Assembly: GCA_947165365.1 (NCBI GenBank)
Contig: CAMVAF010000012.1
Span: 1 to 43,451 of the forward strand
DNA length: 43,451 nt
Direction of reading: 5' to 3'
Source of the DNA: an uncultured Clostridia bacterium
Lineage (GTDB): Bacteria > Bacillota_I > Bacilli_A > RF39 > UBA660
In this document: positions 24,224 to 31,924 of the stretch, piece after piece
Position numbering within the stretch: the stretch's first letter is position 1
Layout of the letters: every line of letters begins with the position of its first letter
Notes under the pieces: generated by a model
Database searches by the model: none
What the model was told of the DNA's origin: nothing
Seen by the model: only the letters and a program-made list of their open reading frames with translations
Position numbers and translations under genes: made by a program

Positions 24224-24852
24224 CTCATCACCACCGTTCCAAAGTTTGTTCTAACTCCACCATTTAAGAAATTATCTAGAATTATTCGAAGTTCATCATC
24301 GGTTGTTTGACTAGCAAGCAAAGAACAAGATGCAAAACCATTAATCATTAATCTTAATTTATCATCAAGTCGCTCACGATTACTTTCTTTAAACAATACA
24401 TAATATTCGGTATCAACAACTTGATTATTAATAAACATATTAGCTTTATCAATATCCTGTAATACCATCTTTCTTCTTGCAGGAGTAAGATTAGAATTAA
24501 GCATTAATTGTAATCCTGAAAGATACACCGAAATATCAACTGGTCGATCAGCAGCAATTAACCAAAATTCAAAATTAAAAGTATTATAACAATTTCTAAG
24601 AGCATTTAAAATATTATCTTGTTGTATATCTTCCATTATAAAGATATTTCTAGGTTGTACTTTAACACCTGTTACCATTTCTCTATTTGGTAAAGTAATA
24701 ATTCCATCTCTAATTGATCTAATTCTAACCCAATTTTCCGTATAGTTACCCTTTCTAGGTTGTTGCTTTACCTGAGCAACAGGTTTGGTATTAGGTCTTA
24801 CATTACCATTAATAGGTCTATTATTGTTCACGGGTTGATTCATATACAGCAC
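24220..24852 (-). CDS. TraC-like / detached VirB4 N-terminal domain protein
   Basis: The protein has 210 residues: a disordered Asn/Pro-rich N-terminus (1-35) and a folded domain (38-210) beginning WVRIRSIRDGIITL, with VDISVYLSGL and RRKMVLQDI further on. It lies between PrgI and VirB4 genes, as TraC-like proteins do in some Gram-positive-type T4SS loci. It resembles the extreme N-terminal portion of longer VirB4 proteins. I use GTG 24852 because GGAGAGG lies five bases upstream; ATG 24843 is the alternative. The gene overlaps prgI by 32 bases and virB4 by four. Confidence 0.75.
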   Translation of the reverse strand: MLYMNQPVNNNRPINGNVRPNTKPVAQVKQQPRKGNYTENWVRIRSIRDGIITLPNREMVTGVKVQPRNIFIMEDIQQDNILNALRNCYNTFNFEFWLIAADRPVDISVYLSGLQLMLNSNLTPARRKMVLQDIDKANMFINNQVVDTEYYVLFKESNRERLDDKLRLMINGFASCSLLASQTTDDELRIILDNFLNGGVRTNFGTVVMR

Positions 24853-25147
24853 ACCATCCTCTCCATCTATAATTCTTATTATTACTGTAAAAATGTATCA
24901 TCTCTTGTATTGCAACCAAAACATTATGATAATTGGGAACTGGATAAACAAGAGCGAAACACAAAAGTCCAGGAACCACCGCCAATAAGTTTACCCAATT
25001 CGGTAAATCCATATTACTAAAAACTATCAATAAGATAAATGTTATACTTGCCCCTGTTATTGCGATACCCAAATCCACTGGACGAAAGATACTAAGTATC
25101 AATTGTCCTTTCTTGGTATTCGCTGGTATCATAAATCGATTATCCAC
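24821..25147 (-). CDS. PrgI-family membrane protein (VirB3-like)
   Basis: The protein has 108 residues. A short N-terminus with MIPANTKKGQ is followed by FRPVDLGI, two TM segments (about 26-45 and 50-70) and the tail YRWRGW. This pattern matches the PrgI family, small inner-membrane subunits equivalent to VirB3 that sit next to the VirB4 ATPase. It starts with GTG 25147 behind AGGAG. It lies 20 bases after the TrbL-like gene and overlaps the TraC-like gene. Confidence 0.88.
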   Translation of the reverse strand: MDNRFMIPANTKKGQLILSIFRPVDLGIAITGASITFILLIVFSNMDLPNWVNLLAVVPGLLCFALVYPVPNYHNVLVAIQEMIHFYSNNKNYRWRGWCAVYESTREQ

Positions 25148-25167
25148 ACTATCACACTCCTATTATT

Positions 25168-27291
25168 TTATTTCTTATCATTATTACTAATCGCACCCTG
25201 AGCCTTTTTCGCACGAGAATCAGCAATTTGTGCACCCTTGTATTGTTGTTTAGCAATTTCTTCAAAACTATCTTTAACAAAATTAAGAACATCAGCTCTT
25301 TTACTAACTTCTCTGAAGTAATCATCATCACTTGCAAAATCAGTACGATTAAGTGGTTTTTGAAGTCCCGAAACAACATCTAGCAATTTACTAACATCAG
25401 TAACAGGATCCCCCGTTGAAGTTTTAACACCATATTTTCTCATTTTTTCAATAATAGGTGCCATTATCTCCGGAGCATTAAACATTGAACCATTACTCTT
25501 TATAGCCATAACAAGTTTATCAACGTTAGGTGATGCAGCAGGATCGCCTGTACCCATAAGTTCTGCCTCTTTTAAGTAAGAAGTTCTCTTTTCGATAGTT
25601 TGAACTAAAGAACCCAATGCAGAAATTTGTGTATCAGACAATTGAACCTTCGTTACACCATCAGCATGAGTAATTTGTTGTCCATTTCGAGCCATAGTAT
25701 ACATATTTCGAACTTGCTCCATAGAAAGGGAATCAAATCCAAGAGCACTTCTAATCATTTCTGAAGCAGTATCTTTACCTCTTCCTGAAGAATCAACAAT
25801 AGAAATTTTATATCTATCTGGTGTTTCATTCATCTTACCAACACCATGACTTTTAGAATCAGCAGCAAGCTTAGCTATATTTTGCATTGCATCATATCTT
25901 GTCTTAATAAATCCCTCGCTTGATGGTATTCCAAGTCTTTCTCTTCTAACATCTCTTCGATAATCACTATATCCATATTCATCATCATATAAATTATCTA
26001 CTCTATCATTTCTTCTATTACGAGCTTCAATTGCTTTTTTAAATGCAGTATCACGCACATCCTTAAAGCCTTTACCCTGTGCTGTCATTAACATACCACG
26101 TCCTGTTTCACTTGCAAGCCCTGCAGCAGCGCTACGAAGTCCTTCAGCTATTTGTCTTCCACGCCCATAACCTTTTCCTGCAAAACGCTCTTTTTGAGTT
26201 GTAAAATTACTTCTTGCAGTTCTAAAGCCACCAACAGTTGCTCCAAATAATCCCCCTGCACGTTTAAACATATCATTAAAGCCTTCTCCAGCCCCTTTAA
26301 GACCTAATAATTCTGTAATAAATTTAGGGGCATTCTTAGCAAATAATAAAAGTGCACCAATAATAACTATTTTAATAAGTCCAAGTTCTAAAGCATCAGG
26401 ATTTCTACCTGTTGCACCTGATACACCTTGTCTTAATGCTTCATAACCACTTGATCCAAACGAATCCTTCATTACAACTTGAATAATATATATAATTAAA
26501 TAAATAACAGCTAGTCTAATAAATAAATCGACATATATTTGAACACTTGTTTTTGCCCAATTAGTCATTTTCTTCTCATCAGTAATATATTCTGTTATCG
26601 GAATAGGCGCAAGTATCTGAACAATACCAAGTTTTATAGTTCGTGTTGCAACATCTATGGTAAGACTTATTAAAATATAAGCGAAGAAAACAGCCGCAAT
26701 AGGTGATAATAATACCATCAAATCATAATTACACCATTCACCAGTAATTGCATTTACCCAAGATGAAGGAAGTAAGGAAATACTGCCACAGCCATCAGTA
26801 GCTACAGCACTAAAATCAGCAACACTATCTAACACTTTAGACGTCGTACGACCTTCTTTGGCATTTAAAAAACTACTCATTATTGTCATTGAAATATTTT
26901 CACTAGCTTCCGAAACACTATAATTACGATTACCAAATATAACCTTTGGTATTTGTTCAACAACATCTCCCTGTATTTCCATAGCAAAAGTAAATATTGA
27001 AGGAACAATTGCAAGTAAAATAACGACAATTATCGATTTTTTTAAAACCGCCCCTAATCCTTTACTTTTATCATCAAACATATCTGGATTAACTATATAT
27101 TGAACAGCAGATATAACTAGTTTAAATAACATCAAAACACCAATTATAACATACACTTTACTTGTAAAATCATTAATAGTACCTTGACTAAAAAAGTTAT
27201 ACTTTGATAAATCATCTATTAAAACTAATATTTTACTTGAAATAGTAAAAACAACTTGTGCAATCATTGAAAACAGCCAGTAAAATATCAT
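25168..27291 (-). CDS. TrbL/VirB6-like polytopic T4SS channel protein
   Basis: The 707-aa protein has several TM segments within the first 335 residues (around 1-25, 45-65, 85-108, 195-215, 260-285 and 308-328), with an extracellular loop at about 110-190. The membrane part fits TrbL/VirB6 channel components. The remaining 370 residues form a hydrophilic, presumably cytoplasmic tail rich in Arg, Gly, Ala and Asp, with a Gly/Ala-rich stretch (GLRSAAAGLASETGRG) and a low-complexity end. Long cytoplasmic tails occur in some VirB6-like proteins. A promoter lies at 27339, making this the first gene of the secretion unit that ends at virD4. Confidence 0.82.
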   Translation of the reverse strand: MIFYWLFSMIAQVVFTISSKILVLIDDLSKYNFFSQGTINDFTSKVYVIIGVLMLFKLVISAVQYIVNPDMFDDKSKGLGAVLKKSIIVVILLAIVPSIFTFAMEIQGDVVEQIPKVIFGNRNYSVSEASENISMTIMSSFLNAKEGRTTSKVLDSVADFSAVATDGCGSISLLPSSWVNAITGEWCNYDLMVLLSPIAAVFFAYILISLTIDVATRTIKLGIVQILAPIPITEYITDEKKMTNWAKTSVQIYVDLFIRLAVIYLIIYIIQVVMKDSFGSSGYEALRQGVSGATGRNPDALELGLIKIVIIGALLLFAKNAPKFITELLGLKGAGEGFNDMFKRAGGLFGATVGGFRTARSNFTTQKERFAGKGYGRGRQIAEGLRSAAAGLASETGRGMLMTAQGKGFKDVRDTAFKKAIEARNRRNDRVDNLYDDEYGYSDYRRDVRRERLGIPSSEGFIKTRYDAMQNIAKLAADSKSHGVGKMNETPDRYKISIVDSSGRGKDTASEMIRSALGFDSLSMEQVRNMYTMARNGQQITHADGVTKVQLSDTQISALGSLVQTIEKRTSYLKEAELMGTGDPAASPNVDKLVMAIKSNGSMFNAPEIMAPIIEKMRKYGVKTSTGDPVTDVSKLLDVVSGLQKPLNRTDFASDDDYFREVSKRADVLNFVKDSFEEIAKQQYKGAQIADSRAKKAQGAISNNDKK

Positions 27292-27338
27292 TTATATCAC
27301 CTCACAACCAAAAGTATTTGTAGATACTCTATACTAAC

Positions 27339-27347
27339 ATTATAACA
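27339..27347 (-). promoter_or_regulatory. Extended -10 promoter of the T4SS-like operon
   Basis: TG-T-TATAAT on the minus strand (TATAAT at 27339-27344), without a good -35. It lies about 50 bases upstream of the TrbL-like start and downstream of the strong terminator at 27408-27435, so transcription must restart here. Confidence 0.55.
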
Positions 27348-27407
27348 TATTATAGAATAATTTCATCTCATTAATTTAAAAAACTTTATTATTTTAATAC
27401 AAAAAAT

Positions 27408-27435
27408 AAAAAAAAGCAAATTATTTTGCTTTTTT
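27408..27435 (-). terminator. Strong terminator of the repeat-protein unit
   Basis: Stem AAAGCAAA/TTTGCTTT (extended by A-T pairs) and a run of at least eight T on the minus strand, overlapping the stop of the 670-aa gene. Confidence 0.9.
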
Positions 27436-29433
27436 TCCTTCATATTTTGCCGTATCACTTTGATATTTGTCATATTCATCCATTAAATAATCTTCATAAT
27501 CTTCTACAAATGATTTTTGATCTACTAATTCGTAAATTAACATAATATACTTATCCATATCATGTGAAGATGCATTACCATTTCTGATTTTTCTTGCAAG
27601 TTCAACCAAATTCTTTTCCGTTGATGACATATCTTTTGTAATTTTAGGTGGATGTTTAATAAACTCTTCCGCAATAAATTTAATATTTCCAGATATACCT
27701 ATTTTTTTATTACCATAATCTTCCATTTTAGGTTTATTTTTAATTTTAACATTATATACTTTATTTAATTTATCTAAAATATCAGGTAAATCTTTTTCTA
27801 ATTTATTATCTTCCACATATTTAATCAATGAAGATAATTCATTTAAATCTAACTTAGATAAATCAATCATCTTTAACATATTACTAAAGGCTATTAATTT
27901 TTCTTTATAATTGTTGTCTTCTTTCTTATTAGTATTATCTTTATCACCAGTTAAAGCATTTATATTACTTACAATCTTTTGAAATTTATTATAAGATTCT
28001 CTATTTAATTTCTTAGTTATTTTATTATCTTTAACATTTTTAACTATTTCTTTAGCACTATTAATATCAAAATTATTTAAATCAAAATTTCTAATATCAA
28101 TAATTACCTTATAAATTACCTTTAATTGTTGATATTTCTTTTTATTATTATCTGTTAATCCTTTTTCTAAATCATTATCAGAAATATACTTAAACATATC
28201 TTCATAATCTTTAATTGTAAATTCATTATATTTAAAATTATTAATATAATCATTAATATATTCAACTTTTTTATCAAAATCATTTACCTTCTCTTCATTG
28301 GTATCTTTTTTATTATTTGATAATAACTGAAGATATATATCATGTGCTTTATCACTTAACTTATTTTCTAAATTATTATCATTTACTAACTTAATAACTT
28401 TTTCTTTTTCTTCTTGAGAAAGACTTGAAATATCAATACTTTCTAATTTATTATTAATTGTATTTAGTAAAACATTTTCATCATCATGTTTATTTAATTT
28501 AGACTTAATTAATAAATATTTTCTTTTAATATCATCATTTAATTTATCAAAATAATTATTTTTTTCCACTAAATCTACAATTAAATTTATATCATGTTCC
28601 GTTATTTTATTAATATCAACAGAATTAATTATTGACGCAGCCAAAGATAAAGTATCACTTTCATCTTTTTTAGGTTTTAAATCATTTTCAGTAGGCATTC
28701 TAAGATTTTCTACTTTAGAAGATTCAGCTATTTTTTTAATTGATCTTACTTCTGCCATAGATAAAGTATTACCAAGCACTTTATTCCAACTATTTTCAAT
28801 ATTAGCGTAGTATCCATTAACTATTGGATATTCTCTCATAAGTCTAGGACCACCATAACGTGCTTTATTATAAATAGCCGCTATTGTTTTGATAACACTT
28901 TGTCCAAAATATAATGATGCAGCTCCTATAACATATGGTGCAATAGCAGGAACAAAAATTGAGATTACACCAGGAACTAAAACTATCCCCGAAGTAATTA
29001 AACAATTCCTAAAGAAATATTTTCCGATATTATCGTATCTATCAATTACTCTTTTTCTTTTATTTCTCCATAAACTATTATTTTTGTATATTTTATTATG
29101 AATTCTTTTGTCAATTTGTCCAAAAAAAGAACTTATTAAATCACGATAACCACCTTGATATTCTTTATTAAACTCTTTTCTTCGCGTATTAAGATTTTCC
29201 TTCAATGAGTTTAATTCTTGGTGCTCTTCTTTAGACAACATACCTTTACTTTTTAAATTATTTATTTTCACATTAATATCACTAAAATAATTAATCAAAT
29301 CAATTATTTTATTTTTTTCTTGATTTAAATTGTTTATTTTTTCTTCTTTTTCTTCACTAGATAATGGTGAATCATTTCTTAAATAATTTAGTTCATTTTC
29401 AATTTGTCTTAGTTTTCTTTCTAATTCATTCAT
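27421..29433 (-). CDS. Unrecognised coiled-coil protein with five helical repeats and a membrane hairpin
   Basis: No family is recognised. Residues 1-125 are charged coiled coil; 141-190 hold two hydrophobic segments, likely a membrane hairpin; the rest is soluble. Five diverged repeats of about 45 residues occur at 268-312, 329-373, 396-440, 446-490 and 518-560. Their shared pattern is I-D/N-[IL]-x2-L/F, then a helix ending [KD]-x-[VI]-x-[DK]-[ND], then L-x-x-x-L and a helix with Y-x2-[LI]. Linkers contain LSQEE-like and D-N-x-L-E-K-x-L motifs. It is co-transcribed with the 134-aa gene from a consensus promoter (29918) and terminated at 27408, just upstream of the secretion operon, so a scaffold role for the T4SS is possible but only inferred. 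Confidence 0.72.
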   Translation of the reverse strand: MNELERKLRQIENELNYLRNDSPLSSEEKEEKINNLNQEKNKIIDLINYFSDINVKINNLKSKGMLSKEEHQELNSLKENLNTRRKEFNKEYQGGYRDLISSFFGQIDKRIHNKIYKNNSLWRNKRKRVIDRYDNIGKYFFRNCLITSGIVLVPGVISIFVPAIAPYVIGAASLYFGQSVIKTIAAIYNKARYGGPRLMREYPIVNGYYANIENSWNKVLGNTLSMAEVRSIKKIAESSKVENLRMPTENDLKPKKDESDTLSLAASIINSVDINKITEHDINLIVDLVEKNNYFDKLNDDIKRKYLLIKSKLNKHDDENVLLNTINNKLESIDISSLSQEEKEKVIKLVNDNNLENKLSDKAHDIYLQLLSNNKKDTNEEKVNDFDKKVEYINDYINNFKYNEFTIKDYEDMFKYISDNDLEKGLTDNNKKKYQQLKVIYKVIIDIRNFDLNNFDINSAKEIVKNVKDNKITKKLNRESYNKFQKIVSNINALTGDKDNTNKKEDNNYKEKLIAFSNMLKMIDLSKLDLNELSSLIKYVEDNKLEKDLPDILDKLNKVYNVKIKNKPKMEDYGNKKIGISGNIKFIAEEFIKHPPKITKDMSSTEKNLVELARKIRNGNASSHDMDKYIMLIYELVDQKSFVEDYEDYLMDEYDKYQSDTAKYEGKKAK

Positions 29434-29487
29434 AATATATATCTCCTATAATAATTTTAACATTAAAATAACATTAAAGCAAATACT

Positions 29488-29892
29488 TTATCTTGATTTT
29501 TTCACATTTTCATGAAACATCTCTAAATCATCACCAAATATTCCATAAAATCCTGATAATGAAACAACTTTACTATTTAAAGAATCAAAAAAGTATTTAG
29601 TCATTTCCATTTCATTATTAGAATAATTTAAAATCATTGGTTTAATATAACATGAATATAGATTATTAATTAAATTTCTTTTCTGTTCATTATTAAAAGA
29701 ATTAAGTTTTTTTTCAAATAATGATGAGACTATCAACATTTCATATATTTTGTTACTATCCATATCATTTACAATCTCATTAAATATTTCCCTCATTACA
29801 TATGATTCTAAATTATTATCTAGATTTTTCATAATTACTTTTACATAAGAAAAAATATTATTATAATAATCAAATAATTCATTATTATTCAT
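29488..29892 (-). CDS. Unrecognised 134-aa soluble protein upstream of the repeat-protein gene
   Basis: An all-helical, Asn/Lys/Glu-rich protein starting MNNNELFDYYNNIF, with no signal peptide, TM segment or Cys. It looks like a small cytoplasmic helical bundle. The start ATG 29892 lies a few bases after a G-rich ribosome site (GGGGGG). It is the first gene after a perfect consensus promoter and is followed 54 bases later by the 670-aa repeat-protein gene. Function unknown; it could be a partner or chaperone of that protein, judged only from position. Confidence 0.7.
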   Translation of the reverse strand: MNNNELFDYYNNIFSYVKVIMKNLDNNLESYVMREIFNEIVNDMDSNKIYEMLIVSSLFEKKLNSFNNEQKRNLINNLYSCYIKPMILNYSNNEMEMTKYFFDSLNSKVVSLSGFYGIFGDDLEMFHENVKKSR

Positions 29893-29917
29893 CTAAAATC
29901 CCCCCTTGAACATTCAC

Positions 29918-29946
29918 ATTATATCACTTTTTCTAAAAAATGTCAA
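29918..29946 (-). promoter_or_regulatory. Perfect consensus promoter of the 134-aa/670-aa unit
   Basis: TTGACA (29941-29946), 17 bases, TATAAT (29918-29923) on the minus strand. The -35 and start of the spacer match those of the abiEi promoter (TTGACATTTTT). Confidence 0.88.
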
Positions 29947-29974
29947 ATTTTGTAAAGAAAAGATGCAAAGTTTT

Positions 29975-31840
29975 TTATTTTGTAACATTAACATAAAAAA
30001 CATCTGCATCTCTTAATGACTTATCATTATTATCCAATTCTATAACCTTAACTTTCCATAAATTAGGATTATTAAGATACAATTTATTATTAATTTTAGT
30101 TATTGGTTTAACAGTATTGATTTCAGTTAAAGGATTGCAATCTTTTGTAGCATCCGTCCAGCATACTTTTAACTTGCTTACCTTATCATTTGTAATATTA
30201 AATGATATAACAGCTTGATTCTTAACTGAATTTTTATTAGCTTCATCTTTGGTTAAATAAAGATTATTTACGGTATATCCCGACTCTTGTAAATAAATAT
30301 AATAAGGTATTAATACTTTCCCCTCTTCATAAACAGCAATAACATGCATTCCGTAACCATTTATCTCATAAGTATTAACTTTATCCTTTAAATTTACTCC
30401 TTTACTTACATCACATTTATCCTCATTAAATAAATAATCACAAACCCAAATATTTAGATTATCTTCTTTTGAAGTAAAAGTAATAACTGATGAGTTATAA
30501 AAAACACCATCCTGTATCGAAACATCATATGTTCTATTTAAATTACCAGTGGTTGTTGAAATACTGTAACCTCTATTTTCGTAATCCTTATTCGTAATTT
30601 CTCTCTCTTCAATATAAGGTGTAGTAGTTGCTGTCGGTGTTACTGTTGGTTTTGGCGTTTCTTCTTTTTTGTTATTAACACTTACTTTGATAGTCTTCTT
30701 TATTCCATTAGAACTTTCTAAAATAATAGTTGTACTACCAACATTTATCGATTTAATAATTAAAGAATTATTATTAATATCAGCCGAAACTATTTTGGTA
30801 TCACTCACTATAATATGTAAATCTTTGTTTTTAGCAGTACTAGGAATTACACTAACAGGAACTTCTTTTGTTGTATTTAAATTCATACTAATATCATCTT
30901 GAGATACTTTAATTTCTTCAACATCAATAATATTATCAACAACTTCTACACTTAACTTATATTCTTTATTATCAATGGTTTTATAAACAATATTTGCTTT
31001 TCCCGTTTTTAATCCACGAACATTTCCATCTTCTTCTAAAGAAACAGTTTTAGGATCACTACAAGATATCGTGACATATTCCATACTAGAATCAGCTGGA
31101 TAAACATCATATTCAATTGTTTTAACATCATCAACATTTATCTTTATAGTATCTTCTTTAAAAATTATTTTATCAGCATTTGTAATAATTTCCCCAGGTA
31201 CATCTTTATCCACAACAAAAACTGTTATTGTACTAGTAAAACGATTATTAACTCTCGTTGTTATATTAGTCATTCCAGTTCGATTGGTTTTTAATATTCC
31301 TAATTCATTAATACTCGCAATACCAGTATTAGAACTCACAAAAGTTATACTATTAATTTTACCATTTGATGGATTGATTATTAAATCATCCTTTAAATTA
31401 TACTCTTTATTAACACCAATAACCAATTCTCCTTTAGGAAAATTAGATTCATTAATTATTCCCCCACCATCAACAACATTTACATCAAAAATTAACGGTT
31501 CAATACCTTCGATATTACATGAGATAGTTATTTTACTTTTTCCAACACTTAATCCTTCCATAATATTATTATCAAATTTTATGACATTTTCATCGCTACT
31601 TTTATAATTTAAGATAGCATCATTATAATTTCTAACTACAGCATCAATTTCTCTTTTTTCAGAAATATAAATTGAATTAATATTTTCTGATAATATTATT
31701 TCCCCAACTTGACTTTTTTTAGGTAACATAATAATTACAACTATTGCTATTAGTAAAACAACTGCTATAATAATACCAATTAATATTTTTTTATCCATTT
31801 TCTTTTCATTACTTTTTTGTAAATCATTTTCACCTATCAT
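29975..31840 (-). CDS. N-terminally anchored Big_2 (bacterial Ig-like group 2) surface protein
   Basis: The 621-aa protein has a charged cytoplasmic start, one TM segment (about 20-42), and four tandem Ig-like modules at about 45-390. Typical Big_2 features recur: Y-x-S-x-D-x-x-V/I, then G-x-x-x-G-K/T-x-x-I. A Pro/Thr linker (about 393-408) leads to a unique C-terminal domain (about 412-621) with several Cys. There is no sorting signal or catalytic motif. Big_2 domains are common in adhesins and phage or secretion structures. It has its own promoter at 31858-31886 and GAGGT before the ATG. Its ligand is unknown. Confidence 0.85.
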   Translation of the reverse strand: MIGENDLQKSNEKKMDKKILIGIIIAVVLLIAIVVIIMLPKKSQVGEIILSENINSIYISEKREIDAVVRNYNDAILNYKSSDENVIKFDNNIMEGLSVGKSKITISCNIEGIEPLIFDVNVVDGGGIINESNFPKGELVIGVNKEYNLKDDLIINPSNGKINSITFVSSNTGIASINELGILKTNRTGMTNITTRVNNRFTSTITVFVVDKDVPGEIITNADKIIFKEDTIKINVDDVKTIEYDVYPADSSMEYVTISCSDPKTVSLEEDGNVRGLKTGKANIVYKTIDNKEYKLSVEVVDNIIDVEEIKVSQDDISMNLNTTKEVPVSVIPSTAKNKDLHIIVSDTKIVSADINNNSLIIKSINVGSTTIILESSNGIKKTIKVSVNNKKEETPKPTVTPTATTTPYIEEREITNKDYENRGYSISTTTGNLNRTYDVSIQDGVFYNSSVITFTSKEDNLNIWVCDYLFNEDKCDVSKGVNLKDKVNTYEINGYGMHVIAVYEEGKVLIPYYIYLQESGYTVNNLYLTKDEANKNSVKNQAVISFNITNDKVSKLKVCWTDATKDCNPLTEINTVKPITKINNKLYLNNPNLWKVKVIELDNNDKSLRDADVFYVNVTK

Positions 31841-31857
31841 AACTATACCTCATAATA

Positions 31858-31886
31858 ATGATATTATTATTTTTCATTAATTGCAA
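31858..31886 (-). promoter_or_regulatory. Candidate promoter of the Big_2 protein gene
   Basis: TTGCAA (31881-31886), 17 bases, TATCAT (31858-31863) on the minus strand, about 18 bases before the start codon. Confidence 0.45.
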
Positions 31887-31924
31887 TATTAAATAATTAA
31901 TACATGACAGTTTTTTACATAAAA

